From the NCBI GenBank assembly GCA_020912385.1, contig CP087214.1:372001-436000 (forward strand): DNA of 64,000 nucleotides. The letters run 5' to 3'. Each line of letters begins with the position of its first letter. Position 1 is the first letter of the stretch. A program made the position numbers and the translations under genes. The notes under the pieces were generated by a model, which saw nothing but the letters and a program-made list of their open reading frames with translations, had not been told where the DNA came from and did not search any database. The DNA is from Neofusicoccum parvum. Lineage: Eukaryota > Ascomycota > Dothideomycetes > Botryosphaeriales > Botryosphaeriaceae. Shown here piece after piece: positions 56,859 to 64,000 of the stretch.

Positions 56859-57896
56859 GGGATGGAGGCTGGGGTGCGGGGTTCTTCCTTTCCTTGCGGC
56901 TTTGCGCTGTTGGGGGTTCCCGTGGGAGGCTTGGTGGTGGAGGGAGGGGGATGTGGCGGTGATGGTGACGGTGACGATGACAACGACGATGAAGACGAAG
57001 AAGACGATGATGATGGGAGAGGAGGATGGGGTTCTCGAAAGGGGAGGAGAACGACACTCGCTGGCTGATTGACTGACTGACCGACTGGAACTACTCGCTA
57101 CACTTGTCCATTTATGCCCACTCACGACCTACTTGCTCCACTCGCGCGCGCTCTCCAGCGTCGTTGTTGTTGGCTTTTGGTCTTATATACCCCTCGACCC
57201 TCCACACCCGGAAAAAAAGTTTGCGCTAAATTTTTACCGTTCGGCTTGTTCATCACTCACTTTTGCTTACCGCCCCTTTTATAGTAAGGTAACGTCCCCC
57301 CTAATTTGGAAAATATGAATTATTTCGCTGTTGAGATTGGGCTGCTTCGGCTTTTCCTTGTGTTGTTTTTGGATAGGTCCTAGAGTTAATGCTGAATACT
57401 TGATTCACCAAATGTCTTCTGAGCCTGTGCGGTATGTTCTGATAGCAGTGTGGCATGTTCGTGCCGAAGTGGGTTTTTCATAAGAGGCTGCCTGCATACG
57501 TAATGTATGATTCTGCTCTATGGAAGCCAGTATACTTGCCGGGCATCAGTCCATACGCATGTGGTGTCTTCATGCAAGAAGCTTTCGTGACCTGGCTGCT
57601 GGTTCTTGACTTGTTATCCGTCAGTATCGATGCCAAAGCCCTCGACTGCTTCCGTCCACTACAACGAGTCAGGAAAGAGGGTCTCGAGTCTTATTCAGGC
57701 TAAGTATCTTCGCTACGCAGCACTTTGGAAAATAACAAAACGGACCACGAGGACATAGTCAGCGCTTCAATGGCAAAACTCCGACTCCAGCACCAGGAGC
57801 GGCCACGCCATGGTGCCCGCTACCCAGGTCTCATGAGACAAAAGAGCAAAAAGATGGAGCTGACCAGTCTGAGACTGGTAAGGACTACAAATTCCT
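56859..57896. other. intergenic region, abaA 3' side
   Basis: 1038 bp. It holds the abaA 3' UTR on the left and, on the right, sequence just downstream of the minus-strand tRNA-Phe: an inverted repeat (CCAGTC/GACTGG, 57864-57878) and a run of five T on the minus strand near 57848-57852 that could end Pol III transcription. No protein gene was recognised. Confidence 0.5.
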
Positions 57897-58061
57897 TGCA
57901 GCTTCTGTGGATCGAACACAGTACCTCCAGATACCGCACAGAATACTGTGGATGGCGTTGGCCGAAGTTGACTTCAGTCTGCTGCTTGTTAGCGGGGAGT
58001 CGAGAGACGGTGAAGGCTGAGTAGGACTAACCTGGCGCTCTCCCAAGTGAGCTAAAGCTGC
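57897..58061 (-). tRNA. tRNA-Phe(GAA) interrupted by two segments (39-nt canonical intron and 53-nt insertion)
   Basis: Minus strand. Acceptor stem GCAGCTT/AAGCTGC (7 Watson-Crick pairs), D-arm GCTC/GAGC with TGGGA loop, T-arm CTGTG TTCGATC CACAG, discriminator A. A box (TAGCTCACTTGG) and B box (GTTCGATCC) are intact. Removing 57979-58031 and 57933-57971 leaves a 73-nt molecule with anticodon arm CCAGA CTGAAGA TCTGG (anticodon GAA). This is nearly identical to yeast tRNA-Phe as I remember it; differences are mostly in the acceptor stem. The 39-nt segment follows position 37 and contains ACTTC able to pair with the anticodon, as in ordinary tRNA introns. The 53-nt segment splits the 5' strand of the anticodon stem. 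Positions 15 and 48 (C and A) do not form a standard Levitt pair, so a pseudogene is possible. Confidence 0.8.
57979..58031 (-). other. 53-nt spliceosomal-intron-like segment inside tRNA-Phe
   Basis: On the minus strand it begins GTTAGT, has GCTAACA with the branch A 13 nt from the 3' end, and ends CAG: the complete signal set of a short fungal mRNA intron. It lies between the first four bases and the fifth base of the anticodon-stem 5' strand (CCAG | A). CAG occurs at both edges, so the exact boundary can slide by three bases. Precise removal restores a perfect 5-bp stem. Confidence 0.65.
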
Positions 58062-58304
58062 TGATTGGATGATAGGGAAAATCGTGACGCATTGCAATCA
58101 TGTTCCGGCGCAAATTTGCGCCGGAAATGCGCAGAGGAGAGGGGAAAGAAATTTCACGGTGGACGATTATCGGCAGCGCACGTGATAGCGCCTCGTCTTA
58201 TCGGGACGCGTCTGGCGGACCCCGCGCGACATTTCACGCGTCAACCCACCGCCACACGCTTCCGAGCGACCACAACGGCCCGCCAGCTCGACCCCCGGCT
58301 CGCA

Positions 58305-59670
58305 ATGGCGTCGCAAGCCTTCCCGCAGAAGATCACGGGCCTCGGCGCGAGCCAGGCCCAGAGCATTGAGGACTGGGAGGCCCAGATGGCCGACGCATCG
58401 AAGCAGGAGCTCGCCAGCACCGCCGCCGCCCACGCCGTGCCCTCGAGCTCCGATCCGCCGCCGCCCTTCAAGGCGGGCAGGGTGTGGTCCAGCGAGCCCG
58501 TCGCCACGTTCAACAACCTCTGCCTCAAGCACGCCGTCGCCAACGCCTACGACTACGCCCAGACCCGCCCGAGCCCGCCGGGCTGGGCCGTCACCCTCAA
58601 CTTCCGCTACGGCCAGCTGATCGGAGGCGGCGAGGACTTCAACGTCAGCCTGGCGGGCCCATATGGAAGCAAGAAGGAGGCCAAGGCCGCGGCGGCGGAG
58701 GAAGGCGTGAAGCTCTTGACCGAGGCGTTGGCGAAGGCCGCCACCAACAAGAGGAAGAAGGCCGACGACGACACCGGGGTCAACGACGACGCCCAGGAAG
58801 GCAGCGACGACGAGAATGAGAACTGGATCGGTCTGCTCTGCGGTACGTCTTCCCTCCCCCAACCCCCCGAGCCCCACGACGTCGAGGCGACGGACGCGCT
58901 GACCTCATCCCAGAATACTGCCAGGCCGCGGGCAAGGCCAGGCCGATGTTCCAGGAGTTCAGCCTCGGCGCCAACTACTCGATGGAGTGCACGCTGTCGT
59001 CGGAGGAGGGCGCGGACCGGCCGTTCGGCGACCGCCACGCGCTCTTCAACAACAAGAAGGCCGCCAAAGCGCACGCGGCCAGGGACGCGGTCAGGTGGCT
59101 TCGCGACCGCGGCCGCATGCCCAGGAAGGGGCACCCCACCAAGAAAAAGGCCAAAGCCGCCGCCGCCGCCGCCGTCTCCATCCCTCTGCCCGCAGGCCTG
59201 GCCCCGCTGCCCGCCCCGATGCCCATCGGCGGCGTCGACGCCAACGCCCCCGCCCCCGCAGCCGGCGCCGAGGAGAGCGACGGGTCGTCCGCCGGCTCGC
59301 CCGACCACAAAGACCGCAGCCTCGGCGAGCAAGTCATGAGTAAGTCCTCCTCCTCACTCCACAGCATCCTTCGAGCGCTGAGACGCAACCCGCAGTGCTC
59401 TGCAGCCGGCTCGGCGTCGCGCAGCCCGTCTACCGCATCACGCCCGACCCGCGCGTGCCCAGCATGTGGAGCGGCGCGGCCTTCTTCCCGCACGACCCGG
59501 CCATGGCGCCGCCGGGGCAGGCCGTCGGCGAGGTCGCCAACATCTACGGCAAGAAGAACGCGAAGGAGGAGGTGGCCAAGAAGGTGCTGAAGCACCTCAA
59601 GGCGAAGCGGGCGGAGAGGTTGAGGGAGGCTGAGGGCGTGTTGGCCGGGGTGGGTGCCGCGTCGGGCTGA
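58305..59670 (+). CDS. protein with three double-stranded-RNA-binding-like segments
   Basis: Exons 58305-58842, 58914-59339 and 59396-59670; 412 aa. The C-terminal helix signature of the dsRBD occurs three times: GSKKEAKAAAAEEGVKLL (from about 121), NNKKAAKAHAARDAVRWL (about 225) and GKKNAKEEVAKKVLKHL (about 373). Each follows 50-65 residues with the expected beta-strand pattern (for example LNFRYGQLIGGGEDFNVSLA in the first). Linkers are acidic or Ala/Pro-rich. No RNase III or deaminase domain is present, so it would be an RNA-binding accessory protein. The third segment is reached only after the GTAAGT intron at 59340-59395. A role in RNA silencing or RNA processing is possible but not shown. 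The ATG at 58305 is preferred over upstream in-frame ATGs because conserved-looking sequence starts only after it. Confidence 0.75.
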
Positions 59671-62600
59671 GATGCGGGGAGGGGATGGACTGGGTTCGGC
59701 GGCGGGTCTGCGTTGGCTTAGGGCAGGGGGAGGGAGTGCGGGAGGCTGGTGCTGGGTGGTCAGGGGGACTGCTTGGGGATTTCATGGGGTTTCCCAGGAG
59801 ATTGGGAGGGTTCAGTTCAGAGCGGGCAGGCGTTTCTTGGTTGGTGGCTCTTTGACGGCGTGGAGGGAAAATGTTGTATACCCGGGGACCTGCTTTGTAT
59901 TATTGCATCAGAGCGTCAGCGAATAGCATGATCTATTATCCGTGCTTGTTCAATTACACATGCTTCTTTTGGAACTGTTTTCTACCACTACGGAGCAAAG
60001 TTGCCGTGGAAAGATGCCTCCTAGCAAGCTATGCTACGAATTCCCTCATGCCCTCATATCTCTCCCAGATCATATTGTATTACCACATCTGAGCAGTCTT
60101 CCGGTTTATAGCTGGGTGCCACCAGTCAGTATGTTCATTTCCCATAAGAAGGTTAGCCTTCATACATGGGCAGTTGAAGCATTGATCCGAGCGCGATTAT
60201 GCAGTAAGGACCGCCAAATCCGTAAGGATGAAAGTGGCCATATGGAGAGGCTGGTAGATGCCTACACTGCTTGCAAATGTGGTGGGTTATTTGTCGATCA
60301 TGCTGTGGTGGTGGATAGATGGAGCAGGCGCTGGCGGTGGTTGGAGTGATGGATCATTGGCGCATGTGAACGTGAGTCTACTTGGTGGCAGGAGTTTCTG
60401 GTATGTGACTGATTGGCGTGGATGCGCAGAAGTGTGTGGGTGGCTCTTCCACGAGAGGTAAGTGACAAATTGACTGACACTTGGTCGGAAGAAATGACGG
60501 TCAAAGTTAATGCCGATCAGATATGTGAGAAGTGCATCTTCATCATCGTGTATGACTTGGTGGAGGAGGTGATATCTGTGGTTGATGTGGTAAGCAAGCA
60601 TGTGATGCTGGTGGTGAATAGCTTGATCTGTTTTAGAGATGGCGGAACCACTGGTGGAGAAAAAGCCAATGAGCACACTCCCTTCAGGCATCGCTGATGG
60701 ATCGGTTCAGTGAGGATAAAGTCGGTAAGAGGTGTTCTTAGTGGGACGAGTGGTGAAATGACGGTTGGTTAAAGAGACGAGGGGGGTGGCGAAGGGGTAG
60801 CCGTTGTATCCGGTAGCTAGAATGTGAGGAAGAGAGCCATGGTGGGAATGGAGGTCAATCTTCGTAGCTGCCAGGGCTGAGAGAGTAGCAGAACTGATGA
60901 TGGAAGCGCAGCTCATGCATGCTGTGAGGGTGCCGTGAAGATTGCGCTGGTCACGGTCTCATCACTGCTTCCTTGCCATCCCTTCGATCTCGTCCTTGCC
61001 TGATGCTGCGTCCTTGACGAGCTGATGGCGCCAGATTGATGGAGTAGCAGCATAGGCTAGTGGATTCCCAACGGCTACTTCCGCATGTGTTACTCCAACA
61101 TTCATAATTACCATTGGGGTCTCCGCAAGGAGACTCAAGGAATCTGAGCATCATTCCAGGCGCGCACTCAGCCGTAGAGTCCGGCAGAGTCTGGTCAAGC
61201 AGTGTCCTGAAATGGAAATAAGTTACTGCTGGAAGGTTGATTTTCAGTTGAGCTGCCAAATCTATTTGCGGCGTTGGAACGTAGGATATTCCACATATAG
61301 GCTTGAAGTGGAAGGCGGCCCCGAAAGATAGAGTTGCCATCAAGGTGCTCTCCAGACGGAGCGGGCTTCGGGTGTCAGAGATCGACGGCGGTGTGAAAGA
61401 AGAGGGATTCTTTGGGCAAAAGAGGTGGCAAAGCAGACCAAGACGGACATGCTGCGTGAGTGCTCTCTTCCGAAACGGCGCCCAAGCCACAGCTTGCACT
61501 GAGCGGAAGCCAAAGCAGCGGAAAGTGCGCGTCTGAGCCGTGGTGTGCGTGATGTAGAGCAGGCCGAGGGCGTTCGGGCCAGGTGAGAAGCTTGCCAGGA
61601 CTTGTTGCCCAGTTCAGCAATAGGTCCTGGGCCGGCGGCCGTGTGAGTTCGCAGTGACGCAGGCGCAAGTGGCCGGAGCGCAGGACCCTGGCCTGCAACG
61701 GGCCGCATCGGCAGTGCTCGCGCCTGCCGTGGGCTCCCGAGGGGCCACCACTTCCCAGCGAAGGCCCAAATTGGAACCCGTGAGTGCACACCAGCAGGGA
61801 CGCCCAGGAGCAAGGTGTGCCGGCACGCTTGTCACCCTCGCCCCGTCTCTCCAGGCCCGCGTGCCCGAGTGCTGCATGGCCCGTTGCGGGCATCCGCCCG
61901 GTGGCCCCGACGGTGCACCGACACGGCCGTAGGGTGTTCTTCCGCGCTTCTGCGTTGTTCTTCCGCGGTCTTTTCGTTCTGCAGGCGCGTACGAGCCTCC
62001 GCCGGAGCCGCATGTCTCAACTGACTTGCAGTCCGACGGAGGAACTGTAGGCGCCGCCGCTGGGCCGCGGCTATGGGCTGGCGACGAGCGGGCAGGCCAT
62101 CCCACCGGCGCCGATTGGCAGAGGCGGGGATGTGTCAACCACCAGGCGGGATTAATAATGGCGCTGCTGAGCAAGCAATGCGAAACGCGTTGGATCTGCG
62201 GCGGCAGCGGCGAAGCTTGTCGATGACGACGCCAGCGGCCGGCGTGCAGTCTGGGGCGGGAGCTTCGAGAAGGCCAATGGGCGGGTTGGCAGGGCGGCCG
62301 GCAGCGGTGCCGAGCGTGCGGCCAGGCATGGGGGCAGGACGACGCGCCGTTTCGGGGCTGGCTGCAAGAGTTTATCGCCTGAGCGGGGCTGCCGCGGCGA
62401 TCCCTCAGCGGCCGTCGACCGCTGCTCCCTCTGCGACTTCTTCACCTCCGGCCGCGGTTACTGCTTCCAGCGCCCGCCCCGCGCTGCCGACGCACGCACA
62501 GCCCGCCGCATAGCCCTATGCTGTGTCGAGCAGGTCGCGCCGACAAACTTCAGCGCCGTGCCCGCCCGCCAACAGCGCAGCCAACGCAACCAGCGGAGCG

Positions 62601-63262
62601 GAGCCCCAAAGCGTGTCGTCTCCGACCCAGCGCCAGACTCCCGACCTCACCAGCGCAGGGTCCAGCCGTCCTCTCGTGCGTACGCGCCCAGCAGTGCGTC
62701 GATGCCACCGACGCCGCGCGCGCCCGCCGGCGCTGGGCCACGACCACGCCCGCGAGGCGTGAGACGACCGGCGCGGAGAGGGCGGGAATTCCGAGCGTGG
62801 TGGCCAGCCGTGGCCGCGCAGCAGCGCTCGCGGCGTTGCGGCGCTGGGCTGGGCGCCGAGCAGCGTAGGGCTACGGCGCGGCTAAGGCCAGACTGGGCCG
62901 CGGCGGACGACGAGGCCTGGTGAGGCCTTTCTTACGGCAGCTTCGGCTCGAGCGCTCACCTCTCGGCCCTGGGCCTCCCTAACGCACGCCTTACGGCCGC
63001 CGCCACTGCCCCAGCTCCAGCCCGAGCCCGCGAGCATTGCCGCATGATGCAATCGTCGACCACCGTCCGCCTAGCGAGCATGGCCCCGGTCCAAACGAGC
63101 ACTCGTGGGCGGTGATATATACCACCGCCGTCCTCCCCGAATCGTCTGCTTGCTCCTCCAAGCGCCTCTTCCATTCTCGCCCTCCCTTCTCCGGTTGTTT
63201 GCAGCATCACTCTCCGCGTTCCTCAACACCACCGCTCCTTCACCACTGCCCCCGCTGCCACC
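59671..63262. other. 3.6-kb intergenic stretch
   Basis: The left half (to about 61.3 kb) has balanced composition but only short frames without domains; the right half is GC-rich with compositional frames. The last 200 bp form the promoter of the reductase gene, with a TATATA box at 63116-63121. Confidence 0.55.
63108..63129 (+). promoter_or_regulatory. TATA box flanked by a perfect inverted repeat
   Basis: Seven-base arms GGCGGTG and CACCGCC flank ATATATAC, about 140 bp upstream of the reductase ATG. The TATA is the likely core promoter; the palindromic arms could be a binding site for a dimeric factor. Confidence 0.5.
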
Positions 63263-64000
63263 ATGGTCCAGAACAAGAGCTTCATCTTCAAGAACCCGCC
63301 CACCGGCGTGCCCAAGCCCGGCGTTGACATCGCCGTTGAGGACCGCGGTTTCGACCTTGACGCCGCTCCCCCTGCCGGCGGTATCACTCTCAAGAACTAC
63401 TATGCCTCCCTGGACCCCTACCAGCGCGGCCGCATGCGGGACCCCAAGATCAAGTCCTACTCCCCGTCCTTCCAGCTCGATCAGCCCATCGACAACAGCG
63501 TCGTCAGCAAAGTCCTGAAGAGCGACAACCCCAAGTTCCAGCCGGGAGACCTCGTCGTTGGCATGGTCGGCATCCAGGAGTACGCCGCCGTCTCCGCCCA
63601 GCAGGCCGAGCGCGTTCGCCACATCCAGAACCCCCTCGGCCTGCACCCCTCGTACTTCATCGGCGCGCTTGGCATGCCTGGCCTGACTGCGTGGAGCTCG
63701 TTCTACGAGATCGGCAAGCCCAAGAAGGGTGAGACCATCTTCATCTCGGCCGCTAGCGGTGCCGTCGGCCAGATTGTCGGCCAGCTGGCCAAGCACGAGG
63801 GCCTCAAGGTCATCGGCAGCGTCGGTGACGACAAGAAGCTCGACTTCATCACCAAGGAGCTCAACTTCGACGCCGGCTTCAACTACAAGAAGGAGAAGCC
63901 TTCCGATGCCCTGGCCCGTCTCGCCCCTGATGGAATCGACATTTACTACGAGAACGTCGGCGGTGAGACCCTTGAGGCTGCCATCGATGCCATGAACAAC
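63263..64000 (+). CDS. NADP-dependent MDR oxidoreductase (alkenal/enone reductase type), 3' end outside the window
   Basis: The frame stays open for 246 codons to the window edge; the gene is truncated only by the window. The protein begins MVQNKSFIFKNPPTGVPKPG and has features of the zinc-independent medium-chain reductases (leukotriene B4 dehydrogenase/prostaglandin reductase-1, double-bond reductases): NYYASLDPYQRGRMRD, LGMPGLTAWSSFYEIGKPKK, the Rossmann nucleotide loop AASGAVGQIVGQLAKHEGLK, IGSVGDDKKLDF and DIYYENVGGETL. The expected reaction is NADPH-dependent reduction of an alpha,beta-unsaturated aldehyde or ketone, often as detoxification. No zinc-ligand cysteine cluster is seen. The substrate is unknown. 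Confidence 0.9.
   Translation, partial: MVQNKSFIFKNPPTGVPKPGVDIAVEDRGFDLDAAPPAGGITLKNYYASLDPYQRGRMRDPKIKSYSPSFQLDQPIDNSVVSKVLKSDNPKFQPGDLVVGMVGIQEYAAVSAQQAERVRHIQNPLGLHPSYFIGALGMPGLTAWSSFYEIGKPKKGETIFISAASGAVGQIVGQLAKHEGLKVIGSVGDDKKLDFITKELNFDAGFNYKKEKPSDALARLAPDGIDIYYENVGGETLEAAIDAMNN

Noticed and set aside
57932..58030. Reading the tRNA at 57897-58061 as a tRNA-Thr(AGU) with one 92-nt intron
   Set aside because: This needs a G-U closing pair and a C at position 37. The two-insertion model gives a perfect stem, the standard CTGAAGA loop and near identity to tRNA-Phe.
60951..61499. 182-codon minus-strand open frame
   Set aside because: Less biased composition than others, but no recognisable motif, no partner exons and no clear start context.

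Overview
The window looks like nuclear DNA of a filamentous ascomycete (Pezizomycotina). The evidence is short GT-AG introns with CTRAY branch points, one GC-AG intron, and a gene set that includes a TEA-domain conidiation regulator (abaA), het-C, a Boi-type polarity scaffold, a Clr5-domain protein and a fungal GT2 glycosyltransferase. A Dothideomycete is my guess, not something the sequence proves. I found no bacterial, viral or transposon genes. All exon coordinates were spliced by eye, with frame and protein-family continuity as the check.

Layout: 1-6.0 kb, a SUMO E3 ligase-like SP-RING gene (-) sharing a divergent promoter with a BOI-like SH3/SAM/PH gene (6.0-9.1 kb, +). 11.7-17.1 kb, a partial non-phosphorylated L-rhamnose catabolic cluster: LRA1 (+), LRA2 (-) and a DapA-type aldolase (+); the L-rhamnonate dehydratase (LRA3) is not in the window. 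17.1-22.0 kb, a GC-rich stretch without a supportable gene, then a GT2 processive glycosyltransferase (-). 27.8-31.3 kb, mitochondrial ATP synthase subunit g and the DEAD-box helicase ROK1. 33.9 kb, an intron-bearing tRNA-Ile(AAU). 35.4 kb, a secreted Ser/Thr-rich wall protein. 37.4-39.8 kb, a protein kinase (-). 41.1 kb, a ketopantoate reductase family gene. 42.8-45.9 kb, het-C (-). 46.7-48.8 kb, a Clr5-domain protein with an internal duplication (-). 49.6-50.2 kb, dynein light chain in seven exons (-), divergent from MRD1 (50.5-53.3 kb). 54.2-56.9 kb, abaA. 57.9 kb, a tRNA-Phe(GAA) gene that appears to carry two insertions. 58.3-59.7 kb, a protein with three dsRNA-binding-like segments. 63.3 kb to the end, a 5' part of an NADP-dependent MDR reductase.

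How they work together: the rhamnose genes form one pathway (dehydrogenase, lactonase, candidate aldolase). ROK1 and MRD1 both act in 18S rRNA/40S maturation but lie about 20 kb apart. The rest is mostly housekeeping and developmental genes with independent promoters.

The most unusual observation is the tRNA-Phe locus at 57897-58061. The mature cloverleaf is perfect in its stems only if two segments are removed: a canonical 39-nt intron after position 37, and a 53-nt segment inside the anticodon stem that has the form of a spliceosomal intron (GTTAGT donor, CTAAC branch point, CAG acceptor).
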